Positions 7,863 to 16,606 of a DNA stretch of 64,000 nucleotides are shown here, one piece after another; the first letter of the stretch is position 1; every line of letters starts with the position of its first letter. A program made the translations under genes and the position numbers. The notes below the pieces were generated by a model. That model ran no database searches. It was not told the origin of the DNA and saw only the letters and a program-made list of their open reading frames with translations. The stretch is taken from the NCBI RefSeq assembly GCF_022524485.1, contig NZ_JAKXMK010000007.1, forward strand, positions 62,001 through 126,000, in the 5' to 3' direction. Source of the DNA: Pseudonocardia alaniniphila. Lineage in GTDB: Bacteria; Actinomycetota; Actinomycetes; Mycobacteriales; Pseudonocardiaceae.

Positions 7863-8275
7863 GTGAACGCAGGCGCGGACGTCCCGTCGGAAATCCTCAC
7901 GCGGCTGCGGGCTGTCTGCTTCGCCCTGCCGGAGACCAGGGAAGAGGCGGCGTGGGCCGGTGTGCGCTGGCGGGTCCGCCGGCAGACCTTCGCCCACGTC
8001 GTCACGATCGAGGCGGGCCGGCCACCGGCCTACGCTCGCGCGGCGGGGACCGACGGTCCGAGCACCGTGCTCACGTTCTGGTCGGGTGGGCCCGAACTCG
8101 AGGTGCTGCGGCGCACGGGCCATCCGTTCTTCGGTCCGCCGTGGGGCCGGACGTCGTCGGCATGGTGCTCGACGAGAGCCCCGACTGGGACGAGATCGCG
8201 GAACTGCTCACGGAGAGCTTCTGCACACGCGCACCCACGACGCTGGCCCGAACCGTGGTGCGCCCCGGGCCCTGA
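7863..8275 (+). pseudogene. MmcQ/YjbR family protein gene with an internal frameshift
   Basis: The first part (7863 to about 8145) encodes an MmcQ/YjbR-fold N-terminus: LRAVCFALPETREEAAW, WRVRRQTFAHVV and HPFFGPPWG. The family then continues in another frame as GPDVVGMVLDESPDWDEIAE and LLTESFCTRAPTTLARTVVR, ending with the stop at 8273-8275. Restoring one G in the run TGGGGCC at 8142-8148 gives a normal protein of about 137 aa with PPWGPDVVGM. The GTG at 7863 has AAGGGGGA upstream. MmcQ/YjbR proteins are small CyaY-like proteins, sometimes called DNA-binding; their role is unclear. Either a decayed gene or an assembly error in a homopolymer. Confidence 0.8.
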
Positions 8276-8356
8276 GCTCCGGTACCGCAGCGGGAGTACG
8301 GGAACGTCGTCTCGACGAAGGACGCCGGGACGGGTCGCGATGGCTACGTTTGCCCG

Positions 8357-9526
8357 GTGTCGTTCACGTCGAGGCCGTGGCACTGGTCCGCCACGGTGTG
8401 GGTGCCGGCCTCCGCCGCGTCGATCCTCGTGATCACCCTGATCGGCACCCGGTTCGCGGCGCTGGACCAGCCGACCGCGCGTCCGCTCGACGTGCTCGGC
8501 GTCGCGCTGCTGGTGGCCGGTCCGGTGGCGCTCGTGGCGCGCAGGCGGTTCCCGCCCGCGGTGCTGATCGCGACCGTCGTGGTGGTCACCGTGTACCTGG
8601 CCGCCGGTTTCCCGTTCGGCCCCGTGTTCCTTGCCCCGCTGGTTGCCCTCTGCTCTGCGGTGCTCGCCGGTCACCGGTGGGTGGCCTACCTGACGACCGC
8701 GGCGGCGGTACTGGTGCTCGTCGTGGTGCACATGCTGCGCAACCCGGGGGCGCTCCCGCTCGCGGGCGCGGCGGCATGGGTCGCGGTGCTGGCCGCGGTG
8801 ATCGCAGCCTGCGAGGGGTGGCGGGCCCGGCGGGAACGGCTCGTGCAGGCAGCGGCGGCCCAGGAGCAGGCCGCACTGCGCAGGCGCAGTGACGAGCGGC
8901 TCCGCATCGCGCAGGAACTGCACGACGTGCTCGGTCACCACGTGTCGCTGATCAACGTGCAGGCCGGGGTCGCCCTCTACCTGATGGACGACGACCCCGA
9001 GCAGGCCCGCTCGGCCTTGACGGCGATCAAGCAGTCCAGCCGCGATCTGCTGCGCGAGATGCGGGCGACCCTCGGCGTGCTCCGCGGGGTCGACACCGAA
9101 CCTCCGCACCACCCGGTGCCGGGCATCGCGGATCTCGGCGCGCTCGTGACGGACGTCCGGAGCGCAGGCCTGCCCGTGGAGATGCGAGTGGAGGGCGATG
9201 TGGCCGATCTTCCGCCCGCGGTGGACCGCGCGGCCTACCGGATCGTGCAGGAAGCGCTGACCAACACCCGCCGCCACGCCGGCCCGGCCACCGCGACCGT
9301 GCTGCTGGTGTACGCCGCCGATGAGCTGACCGTGCAGGTCGAGGACGACGGGTCCTGGCCGGTGTGGGCGGGCGAGGACGGCGGCGGCAACGGAGTGGCC
9401 GGGATGCGGGAGCGTGCGCAGGCGCTGGGCGGGTCGAGCGAGATCGGGCCCCGTCCGGAGGGCGGGTTCCGGGTGCGGGTGCACCTTCCGGTGCCGGCGC
9501 GGCGGGACACGGGGGTGGGACGATGA
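8357..9526 (+). CDS. NarL-type sensor histidine kinase
   Basis: 389 aa. The N-terminal half has five or six membrane segments (residues 8-165) with little extracellular sequence, so it probably senses the membrane or an intramembrane signal. The HisKA_3 dimerisation helix carries the phospho-acceptor in RIAQELHDVLGHHVSLINVQ (about residue 195). The HATPase domain has EALTNTRRHA (N box) and VEDDGSWPVW/GNGVAGMRERAQALGG (G boxes). It overlaps the response regulator by 4 nt, so the two form a two-component pair. The GTG at 8357 is the only start leaving a normal N-terminus. The regulated genes may include the hydrolase and efflux pump downstream (inference from proximity only). Confidence 0.93.
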   Translation: MSFTSRPWHWSATVWVPASAASILVITLIGTRFAALDQPTARPLDVLGVALLVAGPVALVARRRFPPAVLIATVVVVTVYLAAGFPFGPVFLAPLVALCSAVLAGHRWVAYLTTAAAVLVLVVVHMLRNPGALPLAGAAAWVAVLAAVIAACEGWRARRERLVQAAAAQEQAALRRRSDERLRIAQELHDVLGHHVSLINVQAGVALYLMDDDPEQARSALTAIKQSSRDLLREMRATLGVLRGVDTEPPHHPVPGIADLGALVTDVRSAGLPVEMRVEGDVADLPPAVDRAAYRIVQEALTNTRRHAGPATATVLLVYAADELTVQVEDDGSWPVWAGEDGGGNGVAGMRERAQALGGSSEIGPRPEGGFRVRVHLPVPARRDTGVGR

Positions 9527-10200
9527 TCAGGGTGCTGCTGGCTGATGACCAGGCGCTGGTGCGTTCGGGCTTCCGCGCGTTGCTCGACGCACAACGTGAC
9601 ATCGAGGTGGTCGGCGAAGCCGAGGACGGCGCGGTGGCCGTCGCGCAGGCGCGCAAGCTGCGTCCCGACGTCGTGCTGATGGACATCCGGATGCCCGGCC
9701 ACGACGGCCTGACCGCCACCCGGGAGATCACGGGCGACCCGGGGCTCGAAGCCACCAAGGTGATCGTGCTGACCACCTTCACCGACGACTCCTACGTGTT
9801 CGACGCGATCCGCTTCGGCGCCAGTGGCTTTCTCGTGAAGGACAGCGAGCCCGCGGAGCTGGTGCAGGCGATCCGGGTCGTGCACGGCGGGGAGGCGCTG
9901 CTCGCGCCGGCCGTCACCCGCACACTGATCGCGGAGTTCGCAGCGCGCGCCCGTCCCACGCGCACCGACCGAAGGCTGGCCGCGCTCATCGCGAGCCTCA
10001 CGCAGCGGGAGCGCGAGGTCGTCACGCACGTCGCCGCAGGTCGTACCAACGACGAGATCGCCGAGGTCCTGTTCCTCAGCCCGACCACGGCGAAGACCCA
10101 CGTCAGCAGGGCGATGACCAAGCTCGGGGCGCGCGACCGCGCTCAGGTCGTCGTCATGGCGTACGAGAGCGGCCTCGTCCGGCCCGGTTGGGACGGATGA
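9523..10200 (+). CDS. NarL/FixJ-family response regulator
   Basis: 225 aa. The receiver domain (residues 1-120) shows the acidic pair DD at 9-10, the phospho-acceptor Asp in VVLMDIRMPG (about residue 54), Thr in VIVLTTF and Lys in FLVKDS. The C-terminal LuxR helix-turn-helix is LTQREREVVTHVAAGRTN with TTAKTHVSRAMTKLGARDR. The ATG at 9523 overlaps the kinase stop (ATGA), ensuring stoichiometric synthesis. All phosphorylation residues are intact. Confidence 0.95.
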   Translation: MIRVLLADDQALVRSGFRALLDAQRDIEVVGEAEDGAVAVAQARKLRPDVVLMDIRMPGHDGLTATREITGDPGLEATKVIVLTTFTDDSYVFDAIRFGASGFLVKDSEPAELVQAIRVVHGGEALLAPAVTRTLIAEFAARARPTRTDRRLAALIASLTQREREVVTHVAAGRTNDEIAEVLFLSPTTAKTHVSRAMTKLGARDRAQVVVMAYESGLVRPGWDG

Positions 10201-10257
10201 TCGCGTGGGGCGGTGACGGCCCCCGTGAGGCGTCGTGCGGTGGTAGTGCTGTAGATC

Positions 10258-11130
10258 ATGACCTCACTCGATCTGGCCAACGGCCGGAGCCTGGAGTACG
10301 TCGTCGCGGGGCCCGAGGACGGCACGCCGTTGGTGCTCCACCACGGCACACCCTCGGCGGCCCTGGTCTTCGGGCCGTGGCGGGAGTCGGCGGCGAAGCA
10401 CGGGCTCCGAATGGTGATGTACTCCCGTCCTGGGTACGCGGGGTCGAGCCCGCGGCCGGGGCGTGCGGTGGCCGACGCCGCCGGTGACGTCGCTGCGCTG
10501 CTGGACGCACTCGGCGCCGAGCGCTTCGTGACGGTGGGCTGGTCGGGTGGCGGCCCGCACGCACTGGCCTGCGCGAAGTTGTTGCCGGACCGGTGCGGTG
10601 CGGCAGCCCTGATCGGCGGAGTGGCGCCCTACGCGGCCGACGGCCTGGATTTCATGAGCGGCATGGGGGTCGAGAACGTCGAGGAGTTCGGCGCGGCGCT
10701 CAAGGGCAAGGCGGCGCTCACGAGCTATCTCGACACGCAGAGCGCCGCTCTGGCCCACGTGCAGGCCGGCGACATGGCCGCCGCCTTCGGAGACCTGGTC
10801 TCCGACGTCGACCGGGCGCAGCTCACGGGCGAGTTCGCCGACTATCTGGCGGAGTCGTTCCGGACGGCGCTGCAATCCGGTACGGCGGGCTGGCGCGACG
10901 ACGATCTCGCCTTCGTGACGGACTGGGGCTTCCGGCTCGACGACGGTCAGGTGCCGGTCGCGGTGTGGCAGGGCGGTCAGGACCGGATGGTGCCCTACAC
11001 CCACGGCGAGTGGCTTGCCGAGCACGTGGCCGGCGCCGAGCCGCACCTGCTTCCGGACGAGGGACACCTGTCCCTTGCGGTCGGCGCGGTCGAGGAGATC
11101 ATCGCCGATCTCGTCCGACTCTCCCGCTGA
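10258..11130 (+). CDS. Alpha/beta hydrolase
   Basis: 290 aa alpha/beta-hydrolase fold. The oxyanion region HHGTPSAA (residues 29-36) and the nucleophile elbow GWSGGGPHA (Ser about residue 97) are clear. The acid is probably Asp in QGGQDRMVPY, and the catalytic His is in DEGHLSL near the C-terminus. The long middle section with DVDRAQLTGEFADYLAESF is the lid. The nearest known groups are proline-iminopeptidase-like and epoxide-hydrolase-like enzymes, but substrate is not predictable. It begins 57 nt after the response regulator, so co-transcription with the two-component system is possible. Confidence 0.9.
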   Translation: MTSLDLANGRSLEYVVAGPEDGTPLVLHHGTPSAALVFGPWRESAAKHGLRMVMYSRPGYAGSSPRPGRAVADAAGDVAALLDALGAERFVTVGWSGGGPHALACAKLLPDRCGAAALIGGVAPYAADGLDFMSGMGVENVEEFGAALKGKAALTSYLDTQSAALAHVQAGDMAAAFGDLVSDVDRAQLTGEFADYLAESFRTALQSGTAGWRDDDLAFVTDWGFRLDDGQVPVAVWQGGQDRMVPYTHGEWLAEHVAGAEPHLLPDEGHLSLAVGAVEEIIADLVRLSR

Positions 11131-11303
11131 CGCTCCGGCGCGCACGTCCGCCGTGTGTCTCCCGAATGTGGTGTCCGTCGCGGCGACTCCGAGATCCCGT
11201 CAGTGGCGCTCCCGGCGCAGAGTTGAGGGGCCAGCGCTGTCAGCCGGACCTAGTGTCGCGGAAGCGAACCTCGTTTCCTCGGCACGAGCAACGGGAGTAC
11301 GGC

Positions 11304-12722
11304 ATGCGCAAGTGGTGGCCTCTGACCGCGGTCGGTCTCGGCGCGTTCATGCTGCTGATCGACGTCACGATCGTGAATGTCGCATTGCCGGACATGACAG
11401 CGGACCTCGGTGCCTCGTTCGGCGAACTGCAGTGGGTCGTGGACATCTACGCACTGACCCTGGCCGCGTGTCTTCTCGGCATCGGCTCGCTGGGCGACCG
11501 GCTGGGGCATCGCCGCGTGTACATCGCCGGGCTCACGCTATTCGGACTGGCGTCGCTGGGCTGTGCCCTAGCGCCGTCGACGGCGTTGCTGATCACGGGC
11601 AGGGCTGTGCAGGGCGTGGGGGCGGCGGCGATGTTCGCTGCCAACCTCGCCCTGCTCAGCACCGCCTACCAGGGCCGGGACCGCGCAGTCGCGTTCGGCG
11701 TCTGGGGTGCTGTCAACGGGGCTGCCGCGGCGGCGGGCCCGATCATCGGCGGGTTGCTGACCCAACACTTCGGCTGGGAATGGATCTTCGCGGTCAACGT
11801 GCCGGTCGCCGTCGTGGCCATCGTGATCACCTGGCGCACCATCGCCCAGGATCACGGCTCGCGCTACCGCCGGCTCGATCTGCCGGGTCTCGCCGCATTC
11901 ACGGTGACGGCAGCGGGGCTGACCTACGGCCTCATCCGCAGCAGCGAGGTCTCCTGGACCGATCCGCAGGTCTGGGCACCACTGGTGCTCGCCGCGGTGG
12001 CGTTGGGGGCCTTCATCGCCGTCGAACACCGCGTGGGCGCGCCGATGCTGGACCTCGCCCTGTTCCGCAACCGGACGTTCGTCGGCCTGGTCACCGCCGC
12101 GGCCCTGCTGTCGGCGGGGGCGTGGGCGATGTTTCCGTACGCGTCGCTGTGGATGCAGAGCAGTCTGGGCCTCGGCCCGGTCGCGACCGGCCTCGTGTTC
12201 ATGCCGATGAGCCTCGTGTCCTTCGTGGTGCCCCTCCTCATGGGGAAGTTCGGGCACGCGATCGCACCGCGCTACTCGGTGTCGCTGGGGCTGCTGTTCA
12301 TCGCCGTGGGCGCCTTCCTGCAGGCCCGGGTGCATCCCGATTCCACCGCAATCGTGCTGATCCCCGGGATGGTGTGCATCGGACTGGGCGCTGGCCTGTC
12401 GCTGCCGCCGCTGTCGTCGGCGGTGATGGGAGCGGTGCCGCACGAACGGGCCGGCATGGCGGGTGGCGCCCTGAACTCGGCCCGCCAACTCGGCCTCGCG
12501 ATCGGGGTTGCGCTTCTCGGGGCAGTGTTCTCGGCGCTGGCGCCCGGCGGCATCACCGGCCCGGGCCCGTCCGTCGCGGCCGCACTGAACACGAGCTACG
12601 CGGTAGCGGGAGTCATCGCCTTCGTGGGCGCGGTCCTGGTGTTCACGCTCGTCCGCACGCCGCGACCGCGAACCGAGGACCGACGATCCGTGGCCAAGGG
12701 CCGGTCGGCGCGGTCGTACTAG
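11304..12722 (+). CDS. DHA2-family MFS drug efflux transporter
   Basis: 472 aa with 14 predicted membrane segments, as in EmrB/QacA-type proton antiporters. Motif D1 (LLIDVTIVNVALPDM) lies in TM1, motif A (GSLGDRLGHRRV) between TM2 and TM3, and motif C (AAAAGPIIGGLL) in TM5. Expected role: export of hydrophobic or antibiotic compounds driven by protons. The ATG at 11304 follows GGAG by 6 nt. The preceding 173-bp gap suggests its own promoter. It converges on the nickel transporter with 16 bp between stops. Confidence 0.93.
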   Translation: MRKWWPLTAVGLGAFMLLIDVTIVNVALPDMTADLGASFGELQWVVDIYALTLAACLLGIGSLGDRLGHRRVYIAGLTLFGLASLGCALAPSTALLITGRAVQGVGAAAMFAANLALLSTAYQGRDRAVAFGVWGAVNGAAAAAGPIIGGLLTQHFGWEWIFAVNVPVAVVAIVITWRTIAQDHGSRYRRLDLPGLAAFTVTAAGLTYGLIRSSEVSWTDPQVWAPLVLAAVALGAFIAVEHRVGAPMLDLALFRNRTFVGLVTAAALLSAGAWAMFPYASLWMQSSLGLGPVATGLVFMPMSLVSFVVPLLMGKFGHAIAPRYSVSLGLLFIAVGAFLQARVHPDSTAIVLIPGMVCIGLGAGLSLPPLSSAVMGAVPHERAGMAGGALNSARQLGLAIGVALLGAVFSALAPGGITGPGPSVAAALNTSYAVAGVIAFVGAVLVFTLVRTPRPRTEDRRSVAKGRSARSY

Positions 12723-12738
12723 CCGTATCGACGTTCGC

Positions 12739-13872
12739 TCATGCGGTGTCGCGGAGGTGGGTGGACCACTTCTCCTCGACCCGGCCGAGCCGCCACACCG
12801 CCAGCGCCACCAGCCACGAGATGAAGAACAGCGCGACGATGCCGTAGCCGGCGTAGTCGAGGGGAATGGATGCGATCGCGGCGAGCGGTCCGGAGCTGAT
12901 TCCCGCCTGGTCCACGATCACCGACACCAGCTCGATCGTTCCGATGATGAGTGCCACTGCCACCGAGATCGCGGTGATCGTGATGTTGTAGAACACCTTG
13001 CGGACCGGTTTGGCGAACGCCCAGCCGTAGGCGAAGTTCATGAAGATGCCGTCCACGGTATCCATCAGGCACATTCCGCCTGCGAACAGGATCGGCAGTA
13101 CCAGAATCGCGTAGAAGGGCAGGTTGAACGCCGCTGCCCCACCGGCCAGCACCAGCAGGCCGACTTCGGTGGCGGTGTCGAATCCGAGCCCGAACAGCAC
13201 GCCCACGGGATAGATCTGCCATGGCTTGGTGATCGACCTGGTCAGGCCCCCGAGGAACCGGTTCATGAGACCACGGTTGTTGAGCTGCTCCTCGAGCTCG
13301 CGCTCGTCGAAGTCGCCGCGGCGCATCCGCCGGAAGATCGCGACGATGCCGGCGAGGACGACGAGGTTGATGACGCCGATGACCCACAGGAACACCCCGG
13401 AGACGGAGGCGCCGATGATCCCGGTGATCGAATGCAGCTCGGAGGAGTCGTCCTCCACCTGCCCGGCGAGTGCCCTGACGCCGACCGAGAGGAGGAACGT
13501 CAGGAGGAACACGATCGTGGAGTGGCCGAGGGAGAACCAGAAACCGACGGAGAGCGGGTGGCGCTCCCCGCCCGCTCGATCCGCCAGCAGCTTGCGGGTG
13601 GTGTTGTCGACGGCCGCGATGTGGTCGGCGTCGAAGGCATGCCGGAGGCCGAAGGTGTAGGCCAGGACGCCGATGCCGACCGTGTAGATCCCCGACTCGC
13701 CCAGATCGAAGCGGGCGGGAACGACGAATGCGAACAGCACCCCGAAGCCGATGACGTGCAGCAGTATGATGAAGCCGCCCATTCCCAGCACGGAGCGGCG
13801 ATCCTGACGATTCAGAGCGCCGCTGATGCGTGACCAGCGCGACGTCGCGGGGGAGACGCCTTCAATTGTCAT
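12739..13872 (-). CDS. NiCoT-family nickel/cobalt permease
   Basis: 377 aa with eight predicted membrane segments. The family signature HAFDADHIAAVDNTTR lies in TM2, with GFWFSLGHSTIVFL and LGFDTATEVGLL in TM3 and TM5, as in HoxN/NixA/NhlF. It takes up Ni2+ and/or Co2+ at high affinity, driven by the membrane potential. The ATG at 13872 is preferred over a GTG at 13890 because AAAGG lies 5 nt before it. The upstream region contains an AT-rich inverted repeat and a Nur-box-like sequence, suggesting repression by nickel. CbtA/CbtB (cobalt uptake) lie about 2 kb away, so the region is a divalent-metal locus. Confidence 0.93.
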   Translation of the reverse strand: MTIEGVSPATSRWSRISGALNRQDRRSVLGMGGFIILLHVIGFGVLFAFVVPARFDLGESGIYTVGIGVLAYTFGLRHAFDADHIAAVDNTTRKLLADRAGGERHPLSVGFWFSLGHSTIVFLLTFLLSVGVRALAGQVEDDSSELHSITGIIGASVSGVFLWVIGVINLVVLAGIVAIFRRMRRGDFDERELEEQLNNRGLMNRFLGGLTRSITKPWQIYPVGVLFGLGFDTATEVGLLVLAGGAAAFNLPFYAILVLPILFAGGMCLMDTVDGIFMNFAYGWAFAKPVRKVFYNITITAISVAVALIIGTIELVSVIVDQAGISSGPLAAIASIPLDYAGYGIVALFFISWLVALAVWRLGRVEEKWSTHLRDTA

Positions 13873-14041
13873 GCCGGCCTTTCCGGACACGGGGGCGTGG
13901 GGGAGTCACGAGCGCGGTTCTGGATGGACAGTGCTCGTCGGAGCCGAAGTTACGACCAGGCTCCACGCTTCTGCAAGTAGTTGGTGATTGCCATCCCACT
14001 GCGGATGGCCGCCGATTTGGGCGATATACACCTTAATGCGA

Positions 14042-14065
14042 CTTATTTCTTTTTGGTTCAATAAG
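14042..14065. promoter_or_regulatory. AT-rich inverted repeat upstream of NiCoT gene
   Basis: CTTATT (14042-14047) and AATAAG (14060-14065) are perfect 6-bp inverted arms around a 12-nt spacer. They lie in the most AT-rich stretch of the neighbourhood, about 170 bp upstream of the transporter start. Likely part of the promoter/operator; it does not match the NikR consensus. Confidence 0.4.
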
Positions 14066-14105
14066 ACCTATCTGCACCCGGCGTCCCGTCGCCACTGCTA
14101 CGTAG

Positions 14106-14122
14106 TTGCCAGTAACTTGCAA
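14106..14122. promoter_or_regulatory. Candidate Nur (nickel-responsive Fur-family) box
   Basis: TTGCCA (14106-14111), five bases, then TTGCAA (14117-14122) fits the tTGCaa-N5-ttGCAA box described for Streptomyces Nur with one mismatch. It lies about 235 bp upstream of a nickel/cobalt permease, the expected kind of target. No nur gene is in the window. Confidence 0.45.
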
Positions 14123-14379
14123 CATGGGTCGGTTGCTGGCAGCATCGACTGCACTCCGGTGATCGTTCTGGCAGCTCGACATCGGATCGGGTGCGGGGCT
14201 CGTCGCATGGCGGCGGGCTCCGCGCACTCTGCGGTGGCTTGGTCGGGCAGGTGCTCCCCGGCGTGAGCCGGCCCGCCCCACCGTGGCCGATCGGGCGGGG
14301 AGCACCGCACCTCGCTCCCGGAGTTCTGTGCTGCCGGTTACCAGCGTGGTCGCGGGGTTAGCTGGCGAGCGGTGCGAGT

Positions 14380-15843
14380 CATGATCACTGTTTCGGGACC
14401 TGTGGCCGTTACTGGCGCGGCTGGGCGTCCCCAACCGGTGATCATGCGGTGATCGCGCTACTGGGGGCGTGCCCTGGCTTGCCGGTAGCGGTGCCTGGCC
14501 CGGAGGGTGGTCGCGGGGTGGGCGGGCGAGCGGTGCGACCTCCGTCGGAGGCGGCGTGGTGTGGCCATGATCATCGTTTCGGGGTCGGGAGCCGTCCATG
14601 GTGCGGCTGGACGTCCCCAACTGGTGATCATGAAGGGCTGCGAGCGGCGGGCCGGGTGCGGATCCGCCGCCTCAGGTCATGATCACTGTTTCGGGACCAC
14701 CAACCGCTGCTAGCACGGCGGAGTGTTCCCAACCGGTGATCATGAGGAGTTGAGGCCGCAGGCCGGGCGAGGCGGGTGGGCCGGGTATGGATGCGTGGTC
14801 GGGGGCGGTGTCGGATCCGCCGGTGGGTGCGGGTGCGGTGTGACCAGCTCGACACGCGGCACCCGGCGGGGTCCCGGGAGGTGGCGGTCGCGGCCTCGAG
14901 TCCCGCTCGCGGGCGCGGCGTGGTGCGGCCATGATCATCGTTTCGGGGTCGGGAGCTGTCCATGGTGCGGCTGGACGTCCCCAACTGGTGATCATGAAGG
15001 GCTGCGAGCGGCGGGCCGGGTGCGGATCCGCCGCCTCAGGTCATGATCACTGTTTCGGGACCACCAACCGCTGCTGGCACGGCGGAGTGTTCCCAACTGG
15101 TGATCATGAGGAGTTGAGGCCGCGGGGCGGGCGGGCCGGGTATGGATGCGTGGTCGGGGGCGGTGTCGGATCTGCCGGTGGGTGCGGGTGCGGTGTGACC
15201 AGCTCGACACGCGGCACCCGGTGGGGCCCCGGAGGTGGCGGTCGCGGCCTCGAGTCCCGCTCGCGGACGCGGCGTGGTGCGGCCATGATCATCGTTTCGG
15301 GGTCGGGAGCCGTTGCTGGCACGGCTGGACGTCCCCAACCGGTGATCATGAGGTAATCGCGCTGTTGGCGGCGTGCCCTTGGCTTGCCGGCGGTGGTGCG
15401 GGGCTCCGGGGCGTGGTCGCGGGGTGGGCCGGCGAGCGGTGCGAGTCATGATCATTGTTTCGGGACCTGCAGCCGCCGCTGCGGCTGGGCGTCCCCGGTG
15501 ATCATGAGTCTGCTCGTGCGGGCGATCCGGGTGCGTGTAGCTAAGGGTGTCGGGATCCGCAGGTGGGTGCGGGTGCGGAGCGACCGGATCCACGCGTGGG
15601 GCACCCGGCGGCGGTGGTCGCCGCCGCGCGGTCCGACCCTCCGCCGGAAGCGCTCCGTCTCAGGTCATGATCACCGTTTCGGGGTCGGGAGCTGTCCATG
15701 GTGCGGCTGGACGTCCCCAACTGGTGATCATGAAAGGCTGCAGGCGGGGCCGGGTGCGGACCGGCCGCCCCACGCCATGATCACCGTCTTGGGGCCGGGA
15801 GCCGTCCAGGGCGCGGCCCGGCGTCCCCAAATCGATGATCATG
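14380..15843. repeat. Array of nine 67-bp palindromic elements
   Basis: Nine copies, each bounded by CATGATCA and TGATCATG: 14380-14446, 14566-14632, 14678-14744, 14930-14996, 15042-15108, 15284-15350, 15447-15506, 15666-15732 and 15776-15843. All are 67 bp except one of 60 and one of 68. Each is a near-palindrome. The ends continue into YYGTTTCGGG on the left and CCCCAACYGG on the right, then AGCCG/CGGCT arms around a variable centre (CCATGG, GCTAGC, GCTGGC). Stems are kept while the centres differ, which points to selection or copying as a hairpin. No protein-coding gene is credible in this 1.5 kb. Confidence 0.85.
14566..15283. repeat. Two tandem units of about 360 bp within the palindrome array
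   Basis: The unit 14566-14929 is repeated almost exactly at 14930-15283 (364 and 354 bp). Each unit holds two palindromes plus a conserved spacer with the shared strings CTGCGAGCGGCGGGCCGGGT and GACCAGCTCGACACGCGGCA. A third, partial unit starts at 15284. This shows segmental duplication of paired elements, not only independent insertion. Confidence 0.8.
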
Positions 15844-15858
15844 AGGGCACACTCCGGC

Positions 15859-16593
15859 TCAGCGGACTGCCGGCGCCTCGCGGGAGGCCGGTTGTGTGGC
15901 GCGGTGGACCAGCGCGGCGAACACGAGTGCCAATGCCGTCCAGAGCACGACGTGCCCGCCCAGCGAGGCGACGCGGAACCCGTAGAGCGCGGTGGCGGGG
16001 AAGTCCGGCGGCGTTTCGACGAAGGTCGGCATCAGGGAGGCGACCAGGCTCACCAGCACTACATAGGCGCCCGCTGCGACGAGCACGGCGTTCCACCAGC
16101 CGAGGGTGGGGGCGAGTCGGCGGGACAGTGCCACGGAGGCCGCTGCGAGGGCCACCGACACCGCGAGCAGGACGACGAAGAGCCCGGTGCGCACGCCGAT
16201 GGTCTCCGGGAGCGTGGAAGCGGGCGGGTTGAACGGGTATTTGAGGAACGGCACCAGCACCGCGGAGACGAACCCGACGAGCGCCACGACCACGGCCGTG
16301 CCGCGCGCGCCCAGCAAGCCGAGCCGGCCCTGGGCCGTGGCGTAGACCAGCGCGAGGATGCCGCCGACGGCGACGCCGTAGATCAGGTAGGCCACCGCGA
16401 GTCCGATGTTGCTCTGCACGCCCCGGCTGACCAGTTCCTCGCCGCCGTGCTCGCCCGCCGCGTGGGCGGCGCTCTTCTCGAACGCGAGGCCGCCCTCGAG
16501 GGCCGGCTCGCCGAACACCCGGGCGAAGAAGAACGCGATCAGTCCGGCGACCAGGCCGGCCAGCATCCCCCGGACCAGCAGTGACCTCACCAT
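15859..16593 (-). CDS. cbtA: Cobalt transporter subunit CbtA
   Basis: 244 aa with six predicted membrane segments. The opening MVRSLLVRGMLAGLVAGLIAFFFARVFGEP and the loop AAHAAGEHGGEELVSRGVQSN are typical of CbtA, the membrane subunit of a B12-linked cobalt uptake system. It sits 13 nt downstream of cbtB in the same operon. The last palindromic element ends 16 bp after its stop codon, so the element could act in transcript termination. Confidence 0.88.
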   Translation of the reverse strand: MVRSLLVRGMLAGLVAGLIAFFFARVFGEPALEGGLAFEKSAAHAAGEHGGEELVSRGVQSNIGLAVAYLIYGVAVGGILALVYATAQGRLGLLGARGTAVVVALVGFVSAVLVPFLKYPFNPPASTLPETIGVRTGLFVVLLAVSVALAAASVALSRRLAPTLGWWNAVLVAAGAYVVLVSLVASLMPTFVETPPDFPATALYGFRVASLGGHVVLWTALALVFAALVHRATQPASREAPAVR

Positions 16594-16606
16594 CGCCGCC
16601 TGCCGA

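Larger units (their letters stand above)
13873..14379. other. Gene-free upstream region of the nickel transporter
   Basis: About 500 bp without a credible gene. It holds a markedly AT-rich island (about 14020-14070) in an otherwise GC-rich region, the inverted repeat CTTATT/AATAAG, and the Nur-like box described separately. From 14140 on, base composition returns to normal and the 67-bp palindrome array begins at 14380. Confidence 0.6.

Noticed and set aside
13990..14070. NikR operator upstream of the nickel transporter
   Set aside because: No GTATGA-N16-TCATAC pattern is present; the inverted repeat CTTATT/AATAAG does not resemble it.
14380..15843. CRISPR array in the palindrome cluster
   Set aside because: Repeats are 67 bp and palindromic, spacing is irregular (about 45-200 bp), spacers are themselves repeated, and no cas genes are present.
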